A DNA stretch of 64,000 nt from Paenibacillus bovis (GCA_007679095.1 VEFU01000019.1:1-64000), one strand, 5' to 3'; shown: positions 35,301 to 43,941, counted from the first letter of the stretch. Notes: generated by a model from the sequence alone, not told the origin. Numbers and translations: made by a program.

Positions 35301-38300
35301 CTTTCCTCACCCAATTCTCTACATTTTCTATAGTAGGGACCTTATATGGTTTAATTAGCTCATTCGTCTCTACATCAATATATCCAAACTCTTTTAATTT
35401 TCGATTCAGTTCCCGATTAATGGTTTTCACAGCGTAGTCAATCGCTACACGTGGATTTTCTCTTTCAAAAACTACTTTATTCCATGCATTACTAATTTCA
35501 CGCTCCACCATATAGTCACCAGGTACTTTCCCTACTGTTTGGATCCATTCCCATTGCTCTAAAATGACATGCTTTGAATCGGATGGCCATGCACTTTTTT
35601 CGAATCCTTCAATGTTAGCAGTCAGGTATAAGAATTGGTTTCCTAGTGTTGATTGAATGTTATACGAAAATTCACTTTGTGTATCAGCACTTGTCCACCA
35701 TTTTATTAATTCCCAGGCTTTGGTTTTTTTCTCACTTTCACTGAAAATAATTGCAGTGCTCCCGTAGGTTGGATCCCAGCGCTCTATGATTCCATCTTCA
35801 TTTTCAATTCCCGGAATAGGTAAAACACCCCATTGTCCAGCTAATTCTGGTGCAGCATATTTTAATTGTATATACGTATTTGCATCCCCTATGCCGACAG
35901 GTGACTTACCATTTCTGAAATTTTGATAGAATTCAGATGTAGTGATAGGCATGTTGTAAACAGTAAATAAACTTGTCATAAAATCGAATGCTTCATAGGC
36001 ACCATCGAGATTAATAACAGAATTACTACCTGTTTCGTCGTAAAGTGTTCCTCCAAATTGATAAATAAATGGAGTCGTTGTATCAAAGCCTTTAAAGGCA
36101 CTGTCCGAGCCTAATGGTGTATAAAAGCTCATATCATATCGCTGTAACATTGGAATTAGGCTAACTACATCATTCCATGTTTGCGGCGGTTCTTCATTTA
36201 GAAACTCGAAAATATCCTTACGATAAAACAACAACTTTACATCCTGTGTTTCTGGAATTGCATAAACACCTTCATTATAAATAAAAGGAACAAAAGTATT
36301 AGGGTTATACTGCTCCGCTAATTCGTAAAAACCATCATATTCACTTAAATCCTCTATAATTCCACGAAGAGCTAGCTCAAATGGTCTGCCATGACTAATT
36401 CCTAACGCCGCATCAGGAGTACTGTCAGCAGCATTGGATAATATCACTTTATTCTCATCCGGTAATAATGATAGATTTACCTTAATTCCCGTACTTGGGG
36501 TAAATTCTTCATCAATCATCCGTTGCATAATTTCAACATACAAACGGGATTGATTTACCCAAATTTCAACCGTATCATCATCCACTTCAGCAACTTCGTT
36601 ATATCTCGGATTAAAGAAAGAATAAACAAATGCCTTTGTACTCTCTATTGCTTTCGTAACAATTCCTGCATTAGGTTTTGGAAGCTTATCACCCTTATGG
36701 AAGTAAAACTTATCTAAATGCATCGGATTGTATACTAGCATAGGCATGATAGATTTAACTCTCGCATAGGCAGATGACTCCCCTTCACTAAATCTGTTCA
36801 TATAATGTGGTAAGTCTTCTGGGTCTTCAATAAATTCATTAATCATGTCATGAGCAATCTTTAGTTCAGATAGTACCGGTAAGTCTTCTCCACCAGTGAA
36901 GTTTTGTAATGCAGTCCTTTGAATATTAATTTTCACTGCAATTCCTTGTAAATAGTCTTTAATTTCAGGTATATACCTTTCTATCCGCCAATCTCTTTCT
37001 TTATCTACCATTCCGCCAGTTAAATTCTTCACTTCTCTGGAAATAGTATCGATGCCTTCTAGAATTTCCAGTAGCCCATGGTAGATATCCCTAGTACTTG
37101 AATTGTTAATGGAAAGAGTAATTACGTGCTTCCCTTCTTCCAAGTAGATCTCATAATTACGCCCATCAGAATCTTGTAATGTCTCATTCTTCCAACTACT
37201 AGAATAGTCAAATCGATAGTGTTCTAACTCTTGGAATGGTACAGCGCCATCAATCTCAATTCGGCGAAATGTTGGCATCCCATTATTTGTATCTTGCGAG
37301 TATTTAAAAGTTAGATTGTAATAGCCACTTTCTTCAACGGAGAAATCATATTGAACCCTATCCCCACTATCCCCAAATGAGTAGCCATCAAGAACATTCA
37401 GTACTCTGTTTTTATATTTATAAGGAGTAATTTGCGGATCTCGTACATATTTCGCTCTAATACTCTGTTTATTTTTCAATGCGATGTTTTCTGCTTCAAC
37501 CGTGATTGTATCCAATATTTTATCTTCGTTATCATTTACTATCTTTCGGTATTCTTCATAATTAGGTACAGCATTTTTCGAATTTTTAACTGTCAAGTCA
37601 CCTAACAAGATAAAACCTTCATGTAAATTAATCGAAACAGTGTTCTTCCCTTGATTGAATTGAAACTTTAATGGCTCCGTAAAAAAATGGTTAGGGTCTA
37701 CTAAACTGCTATTACTCCATTTAGAAACTAATTCAGACTTCGGATATAATTCATCCCCATAGCGATCATATTTAAGTTCATCATTCAATTGCTCTAGTTC
37801 CCAATCGACAGATAAACGTAGTTGATTCATTTCGTTGAATTGACTTTCGTCATTGACTCTCACTTCTAATTCAGGTGTTAAAAAAGTTTCTGGTAAAACG
37901 TAATAATCTAACCAAATTTCATAAAGACCTGCTTTTGAAATATCTATGTCAAAGGATATTTCACTATTGGGTTCTAAGTAGGTAACGTTCCCGCCATAGC
38001 CCTCACTCTTAGAACTATCTAACACTTTTCCGCCCTTGATTTGGGAATAAGAAATAATATGTTCATGATCGGGAACTGGTAGATTGTCTTCTAGCCAATT
38101 ATTCATAATGCTGTAATAATTACTATCTGATTGAAACCCAGAAATATAAGCTTCTACCGCAGATATACTGTTATCATATTCAGCTTCTGAGAGTACAGCA
38201 GCATATCTATCATCCAATTTGTTTTTTCCGATAAGCATAATTACTACAAATGCAATGATCAATAAACCGATAACAGAGAATATTACCTTCTTTTTTGTAG

Positions 38301-38304
38301 CCAT
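35290..38304 (-). CDS. Membrane-anchored ABC solute-binding protein fused to two carbohydrate-binding-like domains
   Basis: A protein of about 1004 residues. The ATG at 38304 is preferred over an upstream in-frame TTG because AGGTTGGG lies directly before it. A membrane anchor spans about residues 7-25, with no lipobox. Two galactose-binding-like beta-sandwiches follow (about 75-255 and 285-440; LYEIWLDYYVLPETF, YNLTFKYSQDTNNGM), then a helical linker and a CUT1 solute-binding domain (about 580-960; FYRKDIFEFLNEEPPQTWND). Ordinary binding proteins are about 400-550 residues, so the first half is an added glycan-capture module. It is the second gene of the operon, directly before the first permease pair, which it probably serves. 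Confidence 0.85.
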   Translation of the reverse strand: MATKKKVIFSVIGLLIIAFVVIMLIGKNKLDDRYAAVLSEAEYDNSISAVEAYISGFQSDSNYYSIMNNWLEDNLPVPDHEHIISYSQIKGGKVLDSSKSEGYGGNVTYLEPNSEISFDIDISKAGLYEIWLDYYVLPETFLTPELEVRVNDESQFNEMNQLRLSVDWELEQLNDELKYDRYGDELYPKSELVSKWSNSSLVDPNHFFTEPLKFQFNQGKNTVSINLHEGFILLGDLTVKNSKNAVPNYEEYRKIVNDNEDKILDTITVEAENIALKNKQSIRAKYVRDPQITPYKYKNRVLNVLDGYSFGDSGDRVQYDFSVEESGYYNLTFKYSQDTNNGMPTFRRIEIDGAVPFQELEHYRFDYSSSWKNETLQDSDGRNYEIYLEEGKHVITLSINNSSTRDIYHGLLEILEGIDTISREVKNLTGGMVDKERDWRIERYIPEIKDYLQGIAVKINIQRTALQNFTGGEDLPVLSELKIAHDMINEFIEDPEDLPHYMNRFSEGESSAYARVKSIMPMLVYNPMHLDKFYFHKGDKLPKPNAGIVTKAIESTKAFVYSFFNPRYNEVAEVDDDTVEIWVNQSRLYVEIMQRMIDEEFTPSTGIKVNLSLLPDENKVILSNAADSTPDAALGISHGRPFELALRGIIEDLSEYDGFYELAEQYNPNTFVPFIYNEGVYAIPETQDVKLLFYRKDIFEFLNEEPPQTWNDVVSLIPMLQRYDMSFYTPLGSDSAFKGFDTTTPFIYQFGGTLYDETGSNSVINLDGAYEAFDFMTSLFTVYNMPITTSEFYQNFRNGKSPVGIGDANTYIQLKYAAPELAGQWGVLPIPGIENEDGIIERWDPTYGSTAIIFSESEKKTKAWELIKWWTSADTQSEFSYNIQSTLGNQFLYLTANIEGFEKSAWPSDSKHVILEQWEWIQTVGKVPGDYMVEREISNAWNKVVFERENPRVAIDYAVKTINRELNRKLKEFGYIDVETNELIKPYKVPTIENVENWVRKDGK

Positions 38305-38438
38305 GTAATCCCAACCTAACAAATTTTATATAGAAATAATTTCTGAAAAAAGGAGCATTGCATATTCAACACTTTTTACTTATTATTAACGATTACAACA
38401 TCCAATCGTATCACTAGCGATATTTGGGTTAAATATAG

Positions 38439-38473
38439 GGAGTCTACCTTTTCTAAATAGATTGGCAGACTCC
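38439..38473. terminator. Intercistronic hairpin after the first binding-protein gene
   Basis: Ten-base arms GGAGTCTACC / GGCAGACTCC (one G-T pair). No T-run follows on the minus strand. Such hairpins after a binding-protein gene often stabilise the upstream mRNA so that the binding protein is made in excess. Confidence 0.5.
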
Positions 38474-38487
38474 GATATCTTTATTTA

Positions 38488-40032
38488 TTACTGGTTATTA
38501 TATTGCCTTAAATATTCTTCAAGTTGCTCGTTTAGCATTTCATCCCACTCTGTTGCAATATCACTGTAGCGCACACCTTCATCTCTAATTTTGTGCATTA
38601 GTTCCCATGTGTTTAAATTACTATATACATTGGCAACCGCAGGTAGATGTCGCGGATACGGGATAGGATCTGAAAGTTGTTGTTGGAATGCTTCATTTTT
38701 AAATGCATCGAAATTATAAATAGCTAATTCACTGTCCTCAGGGAAACCTTTAACAAGTGGGTGTTCCTGAAGAATATCCGGATTATTTGTAATAGGCCAT
38801 CCTTGAATAAAGTCTAGTAGACGATCCTCGGCTCTTAATGGTGCATCCTCAGGTAGTCCAGTATATTCATCAATTAATGCCCATTTCGCTTTCAAGCCTT
38901 CTTCACTATACGTAAGCCATTTCAATAATTGAAATGCTGCCTCTGCCTTAACTGGGTCATCTGCTAATGAGCTTGATAGACTTAAAGTATCGTAATAAGC
39001 ATGGATTTTAGTTGAACCGCCTTCAGGTGCAATTGGCATCGGATATACATCAATTTCAATTCCACGTTTACCTTTTATTTCGTTCACATCACCTGAAAGG
39101 GCATATAACCAAATGTTACCAACTGCTTCTAAACCGTCTCCCCATGCCCAACCAAGGTTACCAACTTTCTTCACTCTTTCTTCTTCAGATAAATCATAGA
39201 AATGCAATCCTTGTTTTGCTTCTCTTGCAAATCTTTCGAAATATGCACCGAAATTAGTACTATTTGCAAAATCAAACTTTCCTGTTTCGCTGTTATAGCC
39301 TTTCCAACCATTAGGAATACTGTCAAAATAATGTGGTCCTAATTGCGAGAAATCAATACTACCTGGGAAAATTGGATTATTAGGAGTTAATTTGGCAACT
39401 TCATTACGTAAATTCTCATAATCCTTAAATGTCCAATCGTAGCTTGGAATTGCAATATTGTTTTCTTTCAGTAATGTAAGGTTTACTGCAGGAAATTGAC
39501 CTACAGACATCCATGGAACACCGTAAATTTCTTCCCCATCATAACTTTGCATTAAGCTTCTTGCGTTATCTGGAATCCACTCCGCGTCTGGGTCTGATTC
39601 AATATATGGCGTTAAATCTAAAGTGAACTCACGATCGTAAGCTTCAGCAGCTAGTGGTGAATAGAATATATCTGGTAATGACCCTTCAATAGATCTTGCT
39701 GTAAGCATTTCTAATTCAGAGAAGTCATCATTATCTCCAGTAAATTGGCGATCACGCACTACCGTGATGTTAGGGTATTCATCCATAAACTTCTCGATAT
39801 TTAACACCATTGGGTTCGCTTCATCATTTTCCCCATAAAATCTATTTGCATATATGAGTTCAATTTCTCGTTCTTGCCAATCTGGAACACCATTTTCATC
39901 TTCATCAATTCCCACAAATTCATCATAATTACTATTTTCCTCGTTACCAGCCTCTTCGTCTTTTTTACATGCTGTTAATATCAGTAATAAACACATTACT
40001 GCTACGATTAAGATAGAAATTTTCTTCTTCAT
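38488..40032 (-). CDS. ABC solute-binding lipoprotein, first gene of the transport operon
   Basis: A CUT1-type binding lipoprotein of about 514 residues. The signal peptide ends in the lipobox LILTAC (Cys at about 21). The start is the second of two adjacent ATG codons, five bases after AGGAGG. After an acidic linker the mature domain contains an EF-hand-like stretch (DEDENGVPDWQERE) and the usual two-lobed fold (IFYSPLAAEAYDREFTLDLT; VANVYSNLNTWELM). It heads the operon behind a cre-controlled promoter and is followed by a stabilising hairpin, consistent with high expression. The likely ligand is an alpha-1,6-gluco-oligosaccharide; the sequence alone does not show this. Confidence 0.9.
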   Translation of the reverse strand: MKKKISILIVAVMCLLLILTACKKDEEAGNEENSNYDEFVGIDEDENGVPDWQEREIELIYANRFYGENDEANPMVLNIEKFMDEYPNITVVRDRQFTGDNDDFSELEMLTARSIEGSLPDIFYSPLAAEAYDREFTLDLTPYIESDPDAEWIPDNARSLMQSYDGEEIYGVPWMSVGQFPAVNLTLLKENNIAIPSYDWTFKDYENLRNEVAKLTPNNPIFPGSIDFSQLGPHYFDSIPNGWKGYNSETGKFDFANSTNFGAYFERFAREAKQGLHFYDLSEEERVKKVGNLGWAWGDGLEAVGNIWLYALSGDVNEIKGKRGIEIDVYPMPIAPEGGSTKIHAYYDTLSLSSSLADDPVKAEAAFQLLKWLTYSEEGLKAKWALIDEYTGLPEDAPLRAEDRLLDFIQGWPITNNPDILQEHPLVKGFPEDSELAIYNFDAFKNEAFQQQLSDPIPYPRHLPAVANVYSNLNTWELMHKIRDEGVRYSDIATEWDEMLNEQLEEYLRQYNNQ

Positions 40033-40183
40033 CATATCCTCCTAATATCAATTATTTTTTCCATATTTACTACAAAGCCTTTTTATTTATCCACCACCTT
40101 TTTGTCATTAATGCCTGACACTATCCATAAAGGAAGCTCTTTCATTGTTTACATTAGTTATTTTCTCCTATATTACTTAACAC

Positions 40184-40197
40184 TGAAACCGCCTACA
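40184..40197 (-). promoter_or_regulatory. CcpA cre site in the transport operon promoter
   Basis: On the minus strand TGTAGGCGGTTTCA matches 13 of 14 positions of the cre consensus TGWAANCGNTNWCA, with the central CG intact. It begins 15 bp after the -10 box at 40218-40213, a roadblock position typical of glucose repression. Confidence 0.65.
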
Positions 40198-40212
40198 TTC
40201 GTTAAATGGTGG

Positions 40213-40241
40213 ATTATATTAATTTTTCCTATAAATCTAAA
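40213..40241 (-). promoter_or_regulatory. Sigma-A promoter of the transport operon
   Basis: On the minus strand TTTAGA (40241-40236) and a perfect TATAAT (40218-40213) are exactly 17 bp apart. The start of transcription would be near 40206, giving a leader of about 175 bases before the lipoprotein gene and running through the cre site. Confidence 0.55.
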
Positions 40242-40351
40242 AAAGCAAGAAACAGGAAAGTGAAATATATTATTAAATAATCATATATAAGTACACCATT
40301 TATAAATTTCAGATAGTAAACCCTTTCATGTTGGTAATTACCTTAAAACTG

Positions 40352-40380
40352 TTCCCAATTCGAAAAAATAGCTGTATAAT
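40352..40380 (+). promoter_or_regulatory. Promoter of serC
   Basis: TTCCCA (40352-40357) and a perfect TATAAT (40375-40380) are spaced 17 bp apart. Transcription from about 40387 gives a short leader of about 26 bases to the TTG start. Confidence 0.5.
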
Positions 40381-40412
40381 TTTAAAAAATGAGTATTTTT
40401 GGAGTGATACTT

Positions 40413-41510
40413 TTGGAACAACGTATTCAACGGACATATAACTTTAATGCAGGTCCTTCAGCATTACCTTTAGAAGTACTGGAAAAAGCGCAAAAAGAAC
40501 TAGTAGATTTCCGTGGTAACGGGATGTCTGTAATGGAACTAAGTCACCGTAGTGCCACGTTTGAAGAAGTACATAATGAAGCTATCTCTCGTCTGAAAAA
40601 TTTATTTTCCATTCCAGATAACTATGAGATTCTCTTCTTACAAGGTGGAGCAAGTCTTCAGTTTTCAATGATTCCGATGAATTTCTTACAATCTGGTCAA
40701 CAAGCAGCATATATCATGACAGGATCATGGTCTGAAAAAGCAATTAAAGAAGCGAAACTTTTTGGAGAACCATATGAGGTTGCAAGTACAAAAGATGAGA
40801 ACTATAATCGGATTCCTTCACTTAGTGAGCTAAACTTCCATGATAATGATGCATATGTCCATCTCACATCAAATAATACTATCTACGGTACGCAGTGGCA
40901 GGAGTTTCCTGATACTGGAGATGTACCGTTGATTGCGGATATGTCTAGTGACATTATGTCAAAACCAGTGGATGTAAGTAAATTTGGTATCATTTACGCA
41001 GGTGCACAGAAAAACCTTGGACCATCTGGTGTAACAGTTGTGATTATTCGCAAAGACTTAATTGAAAAGGGCAATCAACAAATTCCTACCATGTTAAAAT
41101 ATAGTACACATTCAAAAAGTAATTCCTTATATAACACTCCACCGACTTTCGGTATTTATATGCTTGGCGAAGTGCTTCGTTGGGTAGAAGAAAATGGTGG
41201 CTTGGAAGCAATTGAAAAGAAAAATATCGAAAAAGCAAAGCTAATCTATGATGTAATCGAAGAAAGTAATGGCTTCTATAAAGGTCATGCGGAAAAAGAT
41301 AGCCGCTCCCTTATGAACATCACATTCAATCTAAAGAGCGAAGAATTAGAGAAAAAATTCTTAGCTGAAGCCAAGGTAAAAGGTTTCGTAGGTCTGAATG
41401 GTCACCGTTCTGTTGGAGGTTGCCGTGCTTCCACATATAATGCTGTTCCGTATGAAGCATGTAAAGCATTAGCAGATCTAATGAAAGAATTTCAACAAGC
41501 AAATCAATAA
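40413..41510 (+). CDS. serC: Phosphoserine aminotransferase
   Basis: A PLP enzyme of about 365 residues converting 3-phosphohydroxypyruvate plus glutamate to phosphoserine, the second step of serine synthesis. It begins YNFNAGPSALPLEVLEKAQK, the SerC signature, and has FLQGGASLQF and HLTSNNTIYGTQW. The PLP lysine is K200 in YAGAQKNLG. The TTG at 40413 lies eight bases after GGAG; an ATG at 40389 has no ribosome site. The size agrees with Bacillus SerC (about 360). It stands alone between the glucan locus and a repeat region, with its own promoter and a strong terminator. Confidence 0.95.
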   Translation: MEQRIQRTYNFNAGPSALPLEVLEKAQKELVDFRGNGMSVMELSHRSATFEEVHNEAISRLKNLFSIPDNYEILFLQGGASLQFSMIPMNFLQSGQQAAYIMTGSWSEKAIKEAKLFGEPYEVASTKDENYNRIPSLSELNFHDNDAYVHLTSNNTIYGTQWQEFPDTGDVPLIADMSSDIMSKPVDVSKFGIIYAGAQKNLGPSGVTVVIIRKDLIEKGNQQIPTMLKYSTHSKSNSLYNTPPTFGIYMLGEVLRWVEENGGLEAIEKKNIEKAKLIYDVIEESNGFYKGHAEKDSRSLMNITFNLKSEELEKKFLAEAKVKGFVGLNGHRSVGGCRASTYNAVPYEACKALADLMKEFQQANQ

Positions 41511-41542
41511 AAGCCTTTAAATAATAGCTCTGTTAAACTCTG

Positions 41543-41682
41543 TAGTTGATTTTCGCTCCTGTACACTCGCTTTCCGCGGGCACGGCCTCAGCTAACTTGG
41601 CAAAGAAAACCGCTTTGCCAAGTGGATCTTCGGCTCGTGCTGTTCCCGCAGGAGTCTCGTGTACATCCGCTACAATCAACTA
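41543..41682. repeat. GC-rich dispersed repeat with inverted ends
   Basis: About 140 bp bounded by TAGTTGATT / AATCAACTA. It contains CTCGCTTTCCGCGGGCAC, an inner stem AACTTGGCAAAG / CTTTGCCAAGT, and TTCCCGCAGGAGTCTCGTG. The right end reads, inverted, as the start of the split repeat at 19732-19774. The GC content is far above its surroundings. No gene is present. Confidence 0.75.
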
Positions 41683-41720
41683 AGTTGTTAACAACAATGA
41701 ACTGTAACATAGCCTAAATA

Positions 41721-41766
41721 AAAAACAAGTGGAGATGATCGTCGGTCTATCTCCACTTGTTTTTTT
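41721..41766. terminator. Terminator downstream of serC
   Basis: Arms AAAAACAAGTGGAGAT / ATCTCCACTTGTTTTT with flanking A and T runs; it works for the plus strand and may be bidirectional. Confidence 0.85.
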
Positions 41767-41850
41767 ATTACTTCTCAAGCTCGCTGCGAGGTTAGTTGGT
41801 TCTATGAGTCGTTTTGAATGGGGAGTTGTAGTGAAATGGTGGGTAGGTAT

Positions 41851-42110
41851 TTTCTATAAGACATTTGGAACAAAATTCTGTGATGAAACGTCCATTAGAA
41901 CCGTTCTATTAGACATTTTAACTGACGTTTTCATCCAAATTGTCCATTAGAGCAGTTCTATCAGACATTTCAACTGACGTTTTCATCCAAAATTTCCATT
42001 AGGATAACTCTATTAGACATTTCGAACAAAATTCTGTGATGAAACGTCCATTAGAGCAGTTCTATCAGACATTTGAATTAAGATCCTCACCCAAAATATC
42101 CATTACACCC
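41851..42110. repeat. Tandem array of 52-bp units
   Basis: TCCATTA recurs at 41891, 41943, 41995, 42047 and 42099, exactly 52 bp apart, with a partial degraded unit before the first. Units carry AGACATTT followed by one of two cores: AACTGACGTTTTCATCCAAA, or GAACAAAATTCTGTGATGAA, which resembles the first in inverted orientation. No gene, no spacer diversity and no adjacent cas gene were found. Confidence 0.85.
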
Positions 42111-42160
42111 CCTCTAGTCAGCTCACCATATTGAACGTAGCAGAATTCAACATTCAACAT

Positions 42161-42216
42161 AAAAAAGAGCCTTCCAACAAGTCCATTGCTTATGACTTGT
42201 TGGAAAGTCTCTTTTA
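42161..42216 (-). terminator. Terminator of the AI-2E family gene
   Basis: A long hairpin with arms CTTCCAACAAGTC / GACTTGTTGGAAAG, closing AAAGAG / CTCTTTT and a T-run on the minus strand. The arms almost repeat those of the hairpin at 20411-20455. Confidence 0.8.
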
Positions 42217-42255
42217 ATGAAACAGTCCTTTTTTCTTAACAGGTACGGTATTCTC

Positions 42256-43251
42256 TTAATTCGTTACATCTAACACATCAAGTAGGAAGACGAATATTGG
42301 AATACCAATGATTAAGCCCCATACTCCAAAGAAATGCTCGGAGAAGATTAACACGACAAATGTATAGAAAACAGGTAAATCTGTTTTGGATGACATTAAT
42401 TTTGGATTTAAAATATAGGCTTCAATTGCATGAATGACACAAATGAAGATTAATATATAAATTACGTTTATAAACCCACCGACTGTATAGGCGATAATGG
42501 TTAGTGGGATTAATGAGATGATAACCCCCGCAACCGGAATTAGGCCAAGGAAGAAAACCATGATGGATAACCCAAATATATGAGGGAATCCTAGAACAAT
42601 TAACCCAATTGTTGTTAATAAACAGTTTACAATCGCAATAATAAATTGAGCTTCGATAACTTTACCGAATGTACGAGTGAATTTACTACCGAAAAATGCA
42701 ATTTCGTTATAGAACGGTGCAATTTTACTATCTTTAAATTTCGCAGTAAATTCTTTTAAACGCGGCTTTTCTAGCAAGAAGAATAAGCTCAATAATAATG
42801 AAAGTAATACTTGAATACTCACATGACTAATGTCTGTAAATGTCTTAACGATAAATGAAAAGCCATTCTCTAAGTAAGAAGAAATTTGGAAATTGGAGAT
42901 AAGATCCTCAATATAATTTAAGACAACATTATTTTCATGTGGTTGTGTATAAAAATTCGTTATCTGTTTAACTAGCTGGGTGATTTCATTGGTGATGATT
43001 GGGAAATACCTTACAATCCCGAACGTTAATAACCCTACTATCATTGTATACATGAGCAATGCCAATACTTTCCGATTAATCGGAACTCGCTTAGCAGTAA
43101 ACTCTACTAATCTATCCATCAAAAATGAAAAGATAAAAGTAAGTAAAATAAAGTTAATCATGCTTCTCATGCTATAGAGTATTAATACAATTAGCGCAAA
43201 GATGAGAACCCGCTTTACTCCCTTTTTTTGAAAAAATTTAGCTATCTCCAC
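42256..43251 (-). CDS. AI-2E family transporter (PerM/YueF-like)
   Basis: A 331-residue polytopic membrane protein of the AI-2E exporter family, with segments near 15-45, 60-80, 145-165, 195-220, 225-250, 255-290 and 295-325. The typical C-terminal block GFPHIFGLSIMVFFLGLIPV followed by AGVIISLIPLTIIA is present. Members export diverse small molecules, and some are sodium/proton antiporters in halophilic Bacillaceae. It starts at a GTG with AGGAG ten bases upstream. It is a single gene with its own terminator. Confidence 0.88.
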   Translation of the reverse strand: MEIAKFFQKKGVKRVLIFALIVLILYSMRSMINFILLTFIFSFLMDRLVEFTAKRVPINRKVLALLMYTMIVGLLTFGIVRYFPIITNEITQLVKQITNFYTQPHENNVVLNYIEDLISNFQISSYLENGFSFIVKTFTDISHVSIQVLLSLLLSLFFLLEKPRLKEFTAKFKDSKIAPFYNEIAFFGSKFTRTFGKVIEAQFIIAIVNCLLTTIGLIVLGFPHIFGLSIMVFFLGLIPVAGVIISLIPLTIIAYTVGGFINVIYILIFICVIHAIEAYILNPKLMSSKTDLPVFYTFVVLIFSEHFFGVWGLIIGIPIFVFLLDVLDVTN

Positions 43252-43536
43252 CTAAACATTTCTCCTTATTTGCTTTTCTTTAGACAAGGTTCACAATATC
43301 AACTCTACAAAGCTTTGAAAAATCAGCTGTGATACAGTTTTTGTGAGCACTCTCTATATGTTTAATAATACCTAACTATCGGTCCATTGTGAAATAAAAG
43401 TTTGTATTTTTTTATGATGTCATCATATTTTTTGACAATTTTCTTAAAATAGCTTCTTTACAAATAGCCAACTCTAATATGTAATAATAATAGGATATTA
43501 ATTTCATATTATTACTAACTGCTGGAGGTTATTCTA

Positions 43537-43938
43537 TTGTTAGCTGGGTACTTATTTTTAACCGCTTCCATTATTGCGATCACACTTATATTAATACTTT
43601 TTAAAAGGTCGATGGAAAATTTGAAACAATTCCCTGGAAATCGCGGAACGATGCAGATGTACTTTTTTCTGGGGGCAGCTTTATCCGATATAATCCCTAT
43701 TTTCATTATATTATTTGGGTTAATGAAAATTAAACCTTCTCCATTAAGTACTTTTATTGTACCAGGAATCGGAATTTTATTAGCGATTATTTTTGCGATT
43801 ATCCATGTTTTTTCACAAACAAAAAATGTGAATGAGGATATTAAGAAAGACGTTGTTTCTTTTGCCTTTATCGGAATTACGTTAACACTAGCCTTGCCAG
43901 TCGTTTCTCTATTAACGCTTTTACTGTTTATTGAATAG
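43537..43938 (+). CDS. Small four-TM membrane protein of unknown function
   Basis: A 133-residue hydrophobic protein with four predicted membrane segments (about 3-21, 48-64, 70-90 and 108-131) and a short basic loop (FKRSMENLKQFPGNRG). It starts at a TTG eight bases after GGAGG. Repeated GAALSD and PLSTFIVPGIGILLA hairpins give a faint resemblance to ATP synthase c-type hairpins, but the conserved acidic residue is not placed properly, so I do not assign it. It shares a bidirectional terminator with the flavin reductase gene. Confidence 0.75.
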   Translation: MLAGYLFLTASIIAITLILILFKRSMENLKQFPGNRGTMQMYFFLGAALSDIIPIFIILFGLMKIKPSPLSTFIVPGIGILLAIIFAIIHVFSQTKNVNEDIKKDVVSFAFIGITLTLALPVVSLLTLLLFIE

Positions 43939-43941
43939 CTC

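Noticed and set aside
41729-41950. Short frame starting inside the serC terminator and ending in the tandem array
   Set aside because: It overlaps a terminator and repeats and has no family resemblance.
41851-42110. Tandem array considered as a CRISPR
   Set aside because: The whole 52-bp unit recurs with no unique spacers, and no cas genes are near.
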